A DNA stretch of 64,000 nt from Nymphaea colorata (GCF_008831285.2 NC_045143.1:806001-870000), one strand, 5' to 3'. Positions 1 through 13,190 are shown, numbered from the stretch's first letter. The notes: generated by a model not told the origin, from the letters alone. Translations and numbers: made by a program.

Positions 1-1647
1 TAATTAAAAACAAGGTGTAAGATTTATTAAAATAAATTCAATTCAAAAGGTTCCCCCATCTCATTAAATCAAGTAAAGTCTGTCTCTCAGATATAATATA
101 TCTATATCCCTCTCTGTCTCATTAATCGCTAGGTCGTATAGTTGCAGGGTTTCAGCAGCAACGGACCCACTTACTTCCCCAACGGAATGGGGCAGCAAAT
201 TCTTACTATATCCACCGGCCAACCAGACTTTGATTCACTGATGTGAATCTTTACACTGAGATCCACTTGTCAACTTCGATCAGATTTAAAACTACATATA
301 TTCCAAGATTAATCTAATTAATCTGGATCTGGATTAATATCCAATAGAAATTACCTTCTTTAGCTGTAAAAAGTAAACTTTTAGTGTATTGACAGCATCG
401 AACTCAAGTATGTCATTAATGATTATTGAACTTTTTAAGTGTGTCCTTGAGAAAAAGCCCTTGTATATATATGTATCTTGGATTGAGTACTAGATCTGCT
501 CTGAGCGACCGGATCTGAGTCTAATCTGGATTTGGGATAATGGTGTTTCAGATTTGGATTCGGTTCTGAGAAAATCCGTTTGGAACCCTGCCAAGACCAT
601 GTAAGCTTTCCCTCCACGCCTATGTCACATGGGTGCGGGTATGAAAAAAAAACATTAAATTAATAGTTCACTCTTATAAAAAAAATTGTTTCATCACAAA
701 AGTACTGAGTATTTGAAATGATTGTTCATCAAAATAATTGGATACATAAAAAAAAGATACCGCCTGGATACGCATGTCCATGTATCAGATATGGATAAGT
801 GGGCCAAACCCATGTATCCTTGTAACAGTGCACCACACTGCTCATCATTTACCACGTTGATTGTTTGAAATTGGTTTTTAACGTCAACTTCAGCTTTCCA
901 ATTTGGACTCCCACTTTCACCCAACTTAAAACTGCAACGACAAAGATTAGTTTCCCGTGACCCCTCTCTCTCTCTCTCTCTCTTTCTAAAACACATACAC
1001 ATATCTTTTTTTTTTTTTTTCTTTTAAAATTATCATGAGAAGGCCTTAAAGAGAATGGGCAGACTTAGGTTGTCTTGTACATCTCCTCAGAGGACTATGC
1101 TTTTGTATTGTAAGGAGAATAAGCCTTTTAATTGCAAGTTGAAGCACACCATATTAATTGCAAGTTGAAGCACACCATATGGTATTGCACACTTCAACCA
1201 CTCAAGCTAACTCTTTCAACTCAATTCTCCTTGCAATCCAAGTAGCGCCAACAGGCGTTGGCTACGCTACAAAGAGAGATTAAGAAAATTCAATTACATG
1301 TAGCCGTCAACCGGCAGCCATGGTTAATTAGTGGAAGAGTTTACCATTGGTAAAATACACATGCGTAGGGATGAGTCGTCGGTCAACTTTGTACGCTTAT
1401 AATCTGCAGAAGTTTCGGAGAGGAACTTTTGAATCGTAAAAAGGTAAAAGGCCAAGGCAAAAAAGGCAAAAGTAAATCGTCTTTTTGGTAATTAAACCCG
1501 AGAAATTGTGATGCTTAGGTCATCCAAGTAACTGGTCAAAACTCCATCGCCGTCGTTTGGTAAACTCTCTGCTGATGTGAGACTTCCAGTTTGGACTGTA
1601 CTCTTCTGCTTGGACACGTGAAGCAGCCATGTCGAGGTGCAAACTAC
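1..1647. other. Intergenic, repeat-derived, no gene
   Basis: No convincing gene was seen. The stretch holds degenerate gatctgga-type repeats at about 485-600, a copy of the terminal motif CTATGTCACATGGGTGC at about 621-638, a CT microsatellite near 962-983 and a 26-bp tandem duplication at 1128-1179. The short ORFs on the minus strand run through these repeats and have no recognisable protein features. Confidence 0.6.
1128..1179. repeat. 26-bp tandem duplication
   Basis: Two adjacent identical 26-bp units, each beginning ttaattgcaagttgaagc, sit 26 bp apart. This is probably a simple replication-slippage product. Confidence 0.85.
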
Positions 1648-1656
1648 TATATAAAT
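1648..1656 (+). promoter_or_regulatory. TATA box of the small ORF at 1754
   Basis: TATATAAAT lies about 106 bp upstream of the ATG at 1754. It would place transcription start near 1680, followed by a purine-rich leader. This supports the plus-strand ORF over its minus-strand shadow. Confidence 0.6.
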
Positions 1657-1753
1657 GCGGAATTATCTCAGGAAAACCACTACCCACGACCAGTCACTGC
1701 AACAGCCAAAGAAAGAAAGAAGAAGAAGAGAAGATTAGTCGATTAAGCTGAGA

Positions 1754-2053
1754 ATGTCGATAGAAGCGTTAGCCATGGCCGGCGCTGATTGGAAGAAGAA
1801 TGGCAGCGAACCCTCAGATGCGGAAGAAGAAGAGGCACCACCATACCTCTTGGTGGATGGCTTGCATGGTCCCTGCAAGAGGGGCTCGGCCACGCCGAGA
1901 TTGGAGGTTGAAGACGGAGAGGAGCAAAAGAAGAGGATGCTAAAGCAGTGGGCGAAAGCCGTGGCTTCCTCCATGAAAAAGTTCCTGCAGAATGACTGCC
2001 AAGACAAAGTTGGTGGTCGCCATGGTGACTCCGCTCTATCTACGGCAACGTGA
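1754..2053 (+). CDS. Small unassigned protein, 99 aa
   Basis: An intronless ORF starts MSIEALAMAG, has an acidic run of four glutamates near residues 24-27, a central PPYLLVDGLHGPC segment and a basic, helix-prone stretch near residues 55-76. There is no signal peptide or membrane segment. It follows a TATA box with typical spacing, and the start has a purine at -3. The opening MSIEALAMAG resembles the start of small uncharacterised plant proteins, but I cannot name a family or a function. The minus-strand ORF over the same bases is judged a shadow because the promoter elements face the plus direction. The case for a real gene is moderate. Confidence 0.55.
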   Translation: MSIEALAMAGADWKKNGSEPSDAEEEEAPPYLLVDGLHGPCKRGSATPRLEVEDGEEQKKRMLKQWAKAVASSMKKFLQNDCQDKVGGRHGDSALSTAT

Positions 2054-3307
2054 TGGCGGTTAACGAGCTTGCTGATTGCTGTCTGATATTAATTAGGATC
2101 CTAATTCGTAGAGGGAGAGACTGTTAATTTTGTTTCAATAGTTTTTTTTTTTCTTTTCATTAGATTGTGAATTTCTTTTTGGCGTCACGTTACTCGTTAG
2201 AAGACCATTCTTTTTCCATTGAACATTGGAGATACAATTTTTTTTCTTGCTGGCATCATTCTGCTTGTTAGAAAACTCACTCTTCCTTACAGACAGACAA
2301 ACCCGTCTGCAGTTTGGAATCAAGAATCAGTTTATGAATAATGTTCAGGATCCTGAAGAGAGAGAATATACCATCCCAGAGAAAAATATGCAAGTGCACG
2401 TTAGTTCTTACAATCTCTATAAAATATTAGGATCTTACGTATAAATAAACGATAGATAAGCTTTAGATGGAGCATTGCCTTATAACTTCTGCCTCCAAGC
2501 TTAGAATGATGACACCACAATACTTTGACGGCCTTCACGTTCTCGTCTCGTTGCTTGCAAGTTTACGTTACGACAGTTCTGCAATATTTGTTGCCCATGC
2601 TAAGGACCAGTTCTTCCAGTAATGCCTTGCTCTCCTCTAATTTGGTGCCAAACTTGCCGTGATGTTAGTAGCTGGTACCACTTTGTTCTTTGGGTTCAAA
2701 AGAGAAAAAATTGGGCATTTATGATGTATATGAATCATTTCAGAGCCTGTAAAAAATAATTATCTGGGTGTAAATGTGGTCCACAGGTTTGTTTGAACGG
2801 AAATGAGTGTCCCTTTCCCTTAATTAAGACCGATATATATATATATATTATGAAGGTATTGTGAAGAGGAGGAGGCACAAGCTTGAAATTATCAAGCTTT
2901 CTAAGCATCAATGGTCAATATTGTCAAGCTTGATAATATGGATTAGTCATACTCAGAAAGTAGACGAGCTTCCTTTTTTTAAAACAAAAAAATAAAAATT
3001 CACTATTGGCTTTCAAGAATTATCGCTGCAAGTGGCCAGATGAGAAAGAGAATGTGAACAGTGTCAAGTTGAAGACCATGAATTAAACCTCACTAGGTAA
3101 TCTTTTTTGCACGAACTTTACCATAATACTGTTCTTGGACGAGTTGATGGTCAAGGGGCAACCTAAATTTTCTTTATTAAAGTGTTCCTTGTCATTAAAA
3201 GAGAAAAAAAAGAAAAGAATAGAGGCATTTCAATTTTCAAGACGTTTCATAATTTCTTACTTTACGCAGGCTAATTTTACAAGAAAAGTAAGAGAAGGCG
3301 TTTATTA

Positions 3308-3397
3308 AAAGAACATACGTTCTTAAACATATCTAAATTACATGCTTCCCCAAAAGAACATACGTTCTTAAACATATCTAAATTACATGCTTCCCCA
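3308..3397. repeat. 45-bp tandem duplication
   Basis: The unit gaacatacgttcttaaacat and its following bases occur twice, 45 bp apart (3311 and 3356), essentially identical. This indicates a recent duplication. Confidence 0.85.
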
Positions 3398-3581
3398 ATA
3401 GCATGTTCTTGTTCCATAAAACAATGTATGATTGTGTCTACATTTTGATTGTCAGATTTAAGAACAACAATTCTTGTTAGATTTATAAGCAACAATTCCT
3501 GAAAATATCATGGTTCTGGAGTTCTTGATATACGTCTAAGACGAGTGTTCTACAAATTAAGGCTACCATCAAGACAGCGCA

Positions 3582-3870
3582 AAGAGTCGGGCTTGGGCCG
3601 GGCTGCAAACCATAACAGCTGCTCGGGCCGGCTCAATTCCTCGGGTCTGGCTCGATTGCTCGGGCCAACTCGGCGCAGTCCAATTAACTTTTTTAAAATA
3701 ATATTTTAATATAAAATTATATATAAATATAATATATAGAATTATATATATAAATTATAAAATAACATTAAATATAAGTTATCGAACCAAGACGGCTTTA
3801 ATCCAGCCTACCCGGGCCAACTGACGCCCAATTTGTAGGCCCAGGCCCAAACCTGAGTCGGACCAAGTAG
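3582..3870. mobile_element. Probable non-autonomous element with GGGC-rich ends
   Basis: GC-rich ends (gcttgggccgggctgc on the left, taggcccaggcccaaacc on the right) are partly complementary and flank an AT-rich core of ataaatata repeats. A related GC-rich tract occurs at about 60970-61080. The composition and inverted ends suggest a small DNA-transposon derivative. The boundaries are approximate. Confidence 0.4.
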
Positions 3871-4465
3871 TAAACAATCCCCAGTCTTACTACAAAATGC
3901 AATGTTCTTATGAAACCCCTCGAGAAGCCTGCCTACAGTTTACGTGGTAAACGATTGGCCATCTTACCAGCTTAAACACCGATGTGTTAATTCAAACGTA
4001 GCATGTTTACGGTTTACTTCATACATAGACCATCTTACAGATTAGACACCTAAAAGAATACATGCTTCTTCATGTTTGCAGCCAGATTTTTTTTTTTCAA
4101 TTGTTGCACAAAAAAACGCGATATGGGTCGCTTACCATTTGATTGGTCTGAAAAATAAAACATAGGGAATCATGTTCTTTACTTCATAAATAACTTGGGT
4201 TTTGACGTTGTGTGAGGAATGGCCTTCACCTCTTGGAACAACAATCCGCGTTGAGAGCAAAAACCTCTAAAAACACAATAACTTCTTCATTGTTGGATTT
4301 TCCAATCGACGTCGTGTGGTTTTAAAGCAACGTAGGTGTCAGCACACAACATCTCTTCCATAGTTGTACATAGGCTTGAAGAAACAGAACTTCATGCTTG
4401 AGATAGCTCAGGTGCGCAGAGCTGAACGCCTGAACCTGCAAAATTCGATATCGCTGATCCATAGA

Positions 4466-7400
4466 CTACACATTATCAGATTCATGACCTTCACCAGCAC
4501 CATCAATATCTTCTCGTCCGCCTGGCCTCTCATTGACTTCATGAGTACCCCAGTCTCTGCATTCATCAATTACTGGTGATGAGAATTATATAGGCAAAGA
4601 AGGGAACTAAGTAGCATCCACAAGAGAATTCAACCATCAAGAAATATATAGGACAACCTATACTCTTTAAAAGAGACCGGCTTCAGTATATGCACTCATC
4701 TTGCTGTAAATAATAAGATAATCACTAGAAAAGACTACTCGTGTAAGACGGCCGCCCATGAGGACCGGAATGCCAGAGAGAAGCTCGTTATACCATTTAT
4801 ATTGAATGAGTAAAACAAGACTAAATCCTATATGTTCGGCAGCCCACCTTCTCCTGGATGCTTCAGTTGCTTCATATCCTTGTTCAGATAGACTAACGGG
4901 GACATAGCCTGCCTTCCGATGGCTACTTCTATTACCACATAGTAACTTGTGGAAGCATGATGCAAAAATTTCCACTACAGGTCTGCAAAAGATAGACGAT
5001 AAAGTAGCTAGATGGAATATTCATCTTAAATCATGTAAATCGATATTTTAAAAAATAAGCAAAGGCTAAAGGCTACCTTAAGAAGCATGGAAAAAAGGTT
5101 GAGAAAGCAAATTCATCATCAGGATCACCAATCAGGTTGGTCTCTGGATTTCTTTGAAGATATCGCAGGTAAAGCCAACTCCCATAAGTTCCGAAGAGAA
5201 CAAACGGCAGGTAACTCATCACTCTTATGGTGAAAAAGCTTATGAAAACAGTAGCTAAAACTAGAAGTGATGGCAGCCACTGAAAAAGAAAAATATAAGT
5301 CAGTGACCTATAAGTCTCAACTGCTGGTTTAGGCCACCAAACATGGCAGCTCCAATATTTTATATAAGTAGGAAATATTAGACATTTTGAAAGTGCATGC
5401 CTCAGCTCTGAAATGGAGCTTTCCAAGCATAGTAATCTCCTGATCTGGCATCACCTGTTTCACTCCAACTAGGAATCCACATAGTACCCCATGAAATCCA
5501 GAAAAAGAACCATACCTGCAAAGCGCTAGACAAAGGTTACTCCTTTTTTATCAAATCAACACAAAGAATATGTTCAAGCAAGCAAAAAATTACCATGACA
5601 ATGAAATACTCCAGAGTAGTTATTTCGTGAAAAAAGAATACTAAGCTGATGAAACTCCGACACGATGAAACAAAAAAAATTGTTGCACCGGCTGATGGCC
5701 ATTTGAACAATGGGATAGGCTTTTTGAGTTCTGGGTTGTCATTGTTGGGAAAAGAACACACACATGTATAATATTTTACAAACCACAACATGAAGACAGA
5801 TGAAGTGATGTAGAAGCACCCTTGTTTGACAATTAGCAGAAGCAGACAACGACTCTTAGGTCTTCCCAGCACCTTGAGACATATGTCCGAAGGATATAAC
5901 TAAGAAAACAAGACGTCATTTTTGTGGCATTTTCTGCATTTTCATCTAAACTAGCCTACAAACGGACATGATACAAGCACATTTTGAAGCATCTCGAAGA
6001 CATGGATTGAGAAAAGACATAAGTTGAGAAAATTGTGTTCTCACAGGCTGACATAGAATTGCTGGTTCTTCTTCATCTAAACCAGCATAAAGGGAAAATA
6101 CCCTTCTCTAGGATCATTCAGCCAAATCTTATTCAATCCAGTACAGGCCATTCCCTGGTCCTCAAAGAATGCACTGAGATAGCACCACTATAAGTGATAA
6201 AAGTGCATGTTAAACTCAATTAAGATATTTACAAGCATGCACATAACTTTCTGTACCGCTTGTTACCAATTAAAGCTAAAGCTGATGATACAAAAATATG
6301 CAAAACAAGAAGCTAAAGGGGTATACGGAGATTGTATAATCTACTAAGAAGTAAACATTGGAAAACCAAGACTGGTTCTTGTAAGAATACAAAAAGAAAT
6401 AAAATATCAAAATCAAGACCAGCAGCAAGGAAGAAGTTCTTACAGGAATTTTTCTCTCTTGGTAAAATAGTAACAACTGACGGCAGTGACATAAACACCA
6501 AGTAAGGTGAAAAAGTTTACAAAAAAGACGAACTTCACGAATTCATGAGATCCCCATATTGGTTCTAGTAACTTGCCACCGACCAGAAGGCCATATATGC
6601 TCAAGATCAACTGCAAATAACATGTTCTTAACTTCAGGTCTCACAAATTATTCAGTTGAGCAGCAACATCAATTTCATACTGAAAATCACAATGAAATGT
6701 AAACTAAGGATCTAGGCATGATGAGAAAGGCCCATGCTCATCTTCGCTAGCTAAACACGAAATTTACATTTCGAAGATTAAAATACTAAAAAAAGAAACA
6801 GTTCAAAAATATCAGAGTTAATCAGCTACATCTTTTAAAAAATTACATAAATGAAAATATAGTATTTCAGTAATAATCATGATAAAAAAATCTTCCTTAG
6901 ACACAGAAGACCAGACAACCAAAGACAAAATCTCCACAGAGATTTAAAAAAAAGTCAAAGTTACAAGAAGATATCTACACATGTCCGCACAAAACATCTC
7001 CATACGTAACTGTGAGAGAGCATAAAATTCGTTCTATTGGAGGCACATCATGGTCAAAGGCACTATGATAAACTTAAAGGACCAGACAGAGAATATGAAA
7101 GTTAACTTGTGATGACGTGTCACGTAGATAAGGTTCACATGTTATACTGATGTTTGTGATATTACTCCACTGAATGTATGTAGTATATCAAGAAATTACT
7201 TTTCAACAGGCTAATAGAAAAGCATATTCCTGGTCCAAAATTTCCATGAAAACCAAGGTTAATACCTATAAAATTAATGTTTCATCTTATTAAAAATTGA
7301 AGCACGCACCAACAGGGCCATCTGATAGAGGTCCCAACATGAAATGGTATAAGATCAATGGTCATAAGGGAAAGTTTTATGGTCCATGCTATCTTACTTT

Positions 7401-10400
7401 TTATTTGAAAAATAATTTTTTTAAGGCATTTGATACTGGATAAAGCATGCATGACTTGGTCCATCTATCAGATGTTGTAAGGCTTAGTGTCCACTCTTTT
7501 AAGTGACCATATCCTCAACAATTTCTATTACATGCAGATAAATGCATGAGAAAAACTGATTAATTAGAACAAATCTTTGCAAAGATATCTGACATATAGT
7601 AGTCATATCTTTTCATTTAAAGATAGTCATGGAAAAAAAAAAAGAGATACTTTTAGTAGATCACCCCTGCCCCATTCAATGGTGAATGGCGTCGTAAAAA
7701 CCCTACATCCCTTTGCCCTGCAGGTTGAACAGCAGTCTAAGTATTATTTGAGAGATGCACACTAGTTCTGAACTCATGACTTAGTTCAACTTGGAAGGTC
7801 ATGAACTACTCAGCAGCATTTTTTTAGAATCCTCTTACTGGTGATGACTGCAACAATTTGTAACCCATTACGCTAATCTTCCACCAACATAGCAGATGAG
7901 TTATGAAGCCTTTTTAGTTTCTACAAGCCAACAAAAAGATTGAATAAGAACTTACACCAAACAATGACTGCTCCAAGTATCCAGCGGTTATAACATTCCA
8001 TGCAAAAGGTATGGTCCTGCACATGGTAATGATCAAAGAAAAACTGAATCTTATAATATAAGATAGACACACAACTTAGAAACTTGACATTAGAAAACAT
8101 TTGACTTGGTTTCACATATTTCAGCAGCTTAATGAGGATCTAAAATAGAAATCATCTTATAAACCCATAGAACATTCAATTTCTTGCTTTTTTTTGGGTA
8201 TTTCTGTTTCTAATTAATAAGTCAGCCAGCTTAATGAAGCGAGTGACAGCCAGTTTTGGTATGTTGGGAGCTATCATTTGCCAGACACTAGGCTATAAAT
8301 GTCAGCAGTACATAATGCATATTCTACTGCAGGCAGCATATCCAAAATTCCAAACCTCAAGAAGGTAGCAAATCACCATTGAGTCTAGCAGCTCTGGCTT
8401 CCACCGGCATAAATTACTTTAAGATCATGGCATGAAAACACCAGATGGTAGAACTTTCAATTCTTATGGATGAAAACCATGGTAAACAATTCAAGCACAA
8501 ATAGCATTAGGATGTATATTGCAATGAAAAACAGAACCATATTCAATCACCAAGTGCTGTTATAACAACTATCCTAGGACATGTTTTCAAATCCTGAATT
8601 AGTCTATTAGAAAGAAAGAAGTTTTTTTCATACCTCGCTGGGACCAGCGCAACAAATCGAGTTACCCAAGGAAAGAACAAGGAGACAACAAATACGATGA
8701 AGAGCACTCCAGACAGTCCTTTAGACAGCCTGGTGAAACCTGTGCCACCCTGGCAATCAATCAGTACAATTAATATCAATAGTCAAGGGAGGAAAACATC
8801 ACTTCTACTCCAGAGTCAACATTTGATAGCTGAAGCAGAACATTCGAGCAAATGATATGTGTGACAATTAAACAAGTCCATGCCTCAGATTTCTAGATAA
8901 TCAACAGAATCCACTTCCCAATGAACCAGTGGAAATTCATCTATGAAGCCTAAGATGATGCAGGAACTGGAAAGGAAAGCAAGTCTGACAGAAAAGAAAA
9001 CAGTGAAGACGTGAAGAAATTAACAATACAAAAAATGAATCACTTGTTCAGAAGGCAAAGAAGATAGGTCACCTTTGAACAGAGGAAGATTAAAGCGACG
9101 AAGGTTCTCCATGCAAGAAAACTAAATGGGTCAAGTAAAATAATAATAGATATTTCGCATGAAATGCCAAAATGTGACAAAACATATTTGTGTGCATCAT
9201 TTCAAAACGATACAGCAAGTATCTATTCCCTGTAAGTTAATGTAAAAGGAAGACTTGCATTTAGTTTTGGAAGTCTGTTTTCAGGTAACAGAAACTGATA
9301 ACATTCTAGATTTATGGTTTTCTAAAAAGTTGAGTTTACGGAAACCTATGGTGTATTAAGATAAGACTGAATATGTTATGTGATCATCATCTGGTTCAAT
9401 TGGTCATTGCTTAGTCTTGTCAACTTACTTGGCTCAATTTTCAGTAGTTTCACAGAACAATTCATCTAGGATAATGTTACTGACAAGGGATACTTCTCCA
9501 TCCACGGCCCTTTCTAGTTGGACATGCTTCGCACTCGTTCATACTTCTCTTGTTAACCGAACGGAACAAGTATAGCAAAAGTATGCACAAGAAGGGTCTC
9601 AAAAATCAACGATTCCAGAAGAAATAATATAAGAAAGATTCCTAAACGGTGCGGCTCCCTCGTAACCGTAAACACTACTTGGAAAAATTACAAAATGAAA
9701 ATGCTACGGGAATTTCCTTTTCACTATTCAACTGTGCCATTGAACTTGATATAGAAACTTCACATAAATTTCCTTTGAAAATTTGAAAATACCAGCAAAT
9801 ACGTATGCAAAAGTAAACGTTAAAATGCGAAGAAAATGTAAGTCCGGATATAAGACGAAACAGTTCAGTATAGATGATATTGGAAATTATCTCAATTTCG
9901 AGGTATTTTTTTTATTACAGAAAATGTCGAAGCATTGACCTTAAAATTACCGCTTCTGAAGTCCTGATATGTTCTAAAAATAGCAATTACATCCTTTAAA
10001 AAGCTTCAACTCCATCAGCTCCACAGCAAGCCAGTAAAAAATAAGAACCCGCCGTAAGGCCCACTTTTCAGTGGACAAACTAGTTGCTAAGTCAGTTACA
10101 TATGTCACGCCATAAGTTAAGATCTATTATCAACTACTGCCACCAGCGATCTGACTAGCAACAGGAATGCCTCGGATTATCGCAGATCCATGAAAGCAGT
10201 TCATTTTTCCTTCTTACGTCATCTACTCAGTCAGACATCCTAGCCCTAGTTTCATTCGTAAGGTGAATTTGCAAGCCAGTCAACAAGATAGAAACATTTT
10301 CCCCAACCATGACATCAAACAGTGGGCCTAAAATACAACCGCAGAACGGAAACTCTTTCCTTTGTCGTCACTCCCTTGTTCAAAGCCGTAGCCCAAGGGT

Positions 10401-10599
10401 GCCATCTTCCCGCCATGAATTCAAGCAAAAAACAAGAAACAAATAATAAACGAAGGGCACAGCAAGAACGAAGGTCAATCACGGAGACCACGCACTCCAA
10501 AATCAAGAACAGAAGGGCAGAATCCACCAAATGCAGACGGACGAAATGCAGATCGGAGAGATAGGGGGGGGGACTCACCGAAGAGTACGCCGGCGTCAT
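4466..10599 (-). CDS. TMEM115 / rhomboid-like Golgi membrane protein, 302 aa
   Basis: Eight exons join to an open 302-aa frame: 10579-10599, 8634-8749, 7956-8016, 6444-6610, 5401-5515, 5077-5279, 4848-4982 and 4466-4556. The protein matches the plant TMEM115 family (rhomboid-related, Golgi, thought to act in retrograde Golgi-ER transport). Visible hallmarks are the early FTRLSKGL, a first membrane segment, TIPFAWNVITAGYLEQ, GKLLEPIWGS, SGFHGVLCGFLVG, MPDQE and the late GTYGSWLYLRYLQRNPET followed by DDEFAFSTFFP. There are about five hydrophobic segments, then a hydrophilic tail with EASRRR and an acidic end. Rhomboid catalytic Ser/His motifs are not evident, as expected for the family. The first coding exon is only 21 bp (MTPAYSS). 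The fifth intron uses a GC donor. Length is normal for the family. Confidence 0.93.
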
Positions 10600-10672
10600 C
10601 GCCGTCAAAAAACTTCGTGGTAAAGAGCCAACGCCCGGGAAAATGTCAGAAGTACCGCGGATCCACCGTTCC

Positions 10673-10680
10673 AATTTATA
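10673..10680 (-). promoter_or_regulatory. TATA box of the TMEM115-like gene
   Basis: TATAAATT on the minus strand lies about 75 bp upstream of the ATG at 10599, in a position that would start transcription near 10645. No other ATG lies between it and the coding start. Confidence 0.6.
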
Positions 10681-11874
10681 GGGCCACCCTCGATAGACGC
10701 CCGTGGACTCACCGACGCGTCCCCAAAACCCAAAATAATTGTTCAAAAGCCCTTGTAGTTGCCGTTATTTATCATTCTGCCACTGCATGTGCATGGTAAT
10801 TACCACGCATCTCCTTACCTGCCACGCCTGCCGTTCATCTGCGAGATGGACGTACCTGAACAGTGAAGGGGGGTTTTGCGGCGGATCCCCGGCACTGGTA
10901 AGCCGTAAAAATGGAAATTTCCACAAGACTCTCAGACAAGGCTGAAATTCCTGCCTGCGACGAGTGTAAGAATGCTGCAGAAAACTCATAAAAGGATTTT
11001 AAATATTTCGTTCTGAATGAAATGTTCAACTTTTTATGTTTGTAATCAGTTTAACCACACGAAGATTTTTCTCCGACAAACTAAAAATAATTCATTAAAG
11101 AATTGGTCAATTAGAAGCGAGAAAACATATTTTTGAACTTATTATTACTGTTCTTGTGAAGGAGATATTATACCATCCATAAATTTTTGGATACTTTTTG
11201 TCCATGATTTCCACAACAGAATATGTGTCAAGAATTAGCAAAGTAACAAAAAATTAACATGAAAAACTAACAAAAAATTCACATGAAAGACTATATGTGA
11301 CCTCGAAATTCATTTTGTTTTTTTATATATTTTTCTTAACAAGCTTTAACTATATCTTGTGCACTACGTGATTGACTTAACAAGAGTTTGAAAAAAAAAA
11401 AAAGACCTTGGTGAAACGTATGAAGGATTTCAAAATTGTTTAAACTTTGGAAATTCAAAAGTACACAATCTTTACATTGAAAACCAAATAAAACACGTAC
11501 AAATCAGCGCAGTTGAGTACTCGTTAAGTGAAAAAATTAAAATTAGATTAACTTGTTAGCTTTTGATTCTGAAAGTGAGTAGATTGAGTAAGCAGCAACT
11601 AAAAGTAGAAGATGGAGGACCATCTTAGAGCTTCAAAAATGTCAACAAAAGAAGGTGACGATTGCAATGTAGCTGGGTTCGGGATGAGCCTAAATTAGGT
11701 ACTTATTTGGATCTGACCTAACCGGTTCGGAGCATTCACACTAGATCTAATACTGTCGTCATTTGGAATGATTGATAAGTCAAGTAAGCATATTACGTAG
11801 TAAACAAATTTTTTGAGCCCATGTGGGCAACTGCCCACTCGATCCAACGCATCCTTGAATTAGCAACGATTAAA

Positions 11875-12460
11875 CAAGGAAGTGGGGAATTCTTTGTAAG
11901 TACATGCTTATAGGAGCATAGTTCAACTGGGCAGCTCAGGGAATCCGAGGTCTGAATCTTGTGGTTGCAGACATGCTTCAATGGGTTATTTTTATAGGTT
12001 GAAAATGACGGCAAGTGTGATACCCAAGTTAATAAAAGATATATTGTACGTCCATTAAGGCTATGAAGTACTATAAAACTTCCAAGGTGTAAGGGTATAA
12101 TCCCAAAAGTGTATTATGTAAGTAAATATTAAGAAAATGAATGAAAAAGAGAAAAAATATGATAGGACAAGGAAGTGGGGAATTCTTTGTAAGTACATGC
12201 TTACAAGAGCATAGTTCAACTGGGCAGCTCAGACTCAAGGGAATCAGAGGTCTGAATCTTGTGGTTGTGGACATGGTTCAATGCGTTATTTTCATAGGCT
12301 GAAAATGATGGCACCCAAGTTAAAGAATATATTGTAAGTCTGCTCAAGCTTCGAGGCACTATAAAACTTTGAAGGTGTAAGGGTATAGTCCCGAAAGTGT
12401 ATTCTGTAAGTAAATATTAAAAAAATGAATGAAAAAAAGAAAAAAATATGATAGGAAATT
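11875..12460 (+). repeat. Tandem pair of SINE-like units (about 290 bp each)
   Basis: Two diverged copies start at about 11875 and 12168 (offset 293 bp). Each carries TAGTTCAACTGG (11919-11930 and 12212-12223), which resembles a tRNA A box, and GGTCTGAATCT (11949-11959 and 12249-12259), which resembles a B box. Each ends in an A-rich tract of gaaaaa type. The promoter-like boxes and A-rich tail suggest a tRNA-derived SINE duplicated in tandem. The box match is inexact, so the assignment is inference; the duplication itself is plain. Confidence 0.55.
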
Positions 12461-13130
12461 ACCAGGATTTTTTTTTTCTTTTGGGTAGTGAGAGAATAGG
12501 TAAATGGAAACGCCAAAGGTGGGATGGTGATTGGTGCCCCACCTCGTCTCGATTGTCGTCTTTCTTTGCAATAGCGAAGCGTAATAAGGTCAAGCACTTT
12601 GTTTTCATGCTTCTTGTGATGCCAGGAATGAAAGATCAGAACGTGAAACGTGATAGAGTGTGGATCTTGTGTTCCCATATTAAGATATTCCTCTTCATCA
12701 CCACCATTGACGTCTCTCTCTCTCTCTCTCTTTCGGGGCAACTCTTAATTATGACGATTGAAATATGATGAGAATATGGACATTTTCCATACATTTTTTG
12801 GGCACCGATCAGAGTGCCATCAACTTTGAATAGGCAATCTCACGATCTGATAACAGATATGTTTATCACGAATAGCATACCGACGTCCTTTCCCCAAAAG
12901 AAACAGAAGAAAACCACATGCTCAATCCCCATGGGAGCAGCAGTGAAAAACAACCAAAACCTCAAAGCTAATGAGTTCTTCTGCATGATATCCATTTGAG
13001 CCTTTGATTCGTAATCTTTTAGAAAGTATCTGTGTGTCATACATGAGGAACTCAAGTACTGATTCTTGGAAGACGAATCGTATTGATCAAGCACATACCG
13101 AGGATGAAATCAAGAAATTTTCTACATCAC

Positions 13131-13190
13131 ATCGTTTCTCAGCCTTTTGGTTAAGATCAAGTGTAAACTTATCGGTTTAATGTCACATTG
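13131..13190 (+). pseudogene. U2 snRNA 5'-end fragment (pseudogene)
   Basis: The segment beginning tttctcagccttttggttaa aligns with the conserved 5' end of plant U2 snRNA (stem-loop I and onward), including AAGATCAAGTGTA. It then drops about nine bases and resumes with CTTATCGGTTTAATGTC, which matches the U2 stem IIa region. The lost bases include the GTAGTA branch-point-pairing sequence, so it cannot be a working U2. No upstream snRNA promoter element is in the expected place. It is probably a retro-inserted or decayed copy. Confidence 0.7.

Larger units (their letters stand above)
2054..4465. other. Intergenic, AT-rich with small repeats
   Basis: No gene was seen. Contents include a short TA run near 2835-2848, a 45-bp tandem duplication at 3308-3397 and a GGGCCGGGC-rich repeat at about 3582-3870. 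The short ORFs have no protein-like features. Confidence 0.55.

Noticed and set aside
5537-5872. 111-codon hydrophobic minus-strand ORF
   Set aside because: It lies in intron 4 of the TMEM115-like gene. The conserved residues that follow KREKFL are found instead at 5401-5515.
10315-10746. 143-codon minus-strand ORF
   Set aside because: It runs through the promoter, leader and first intron of the TMEM115-like gene; only MTPAYSS within it is used.
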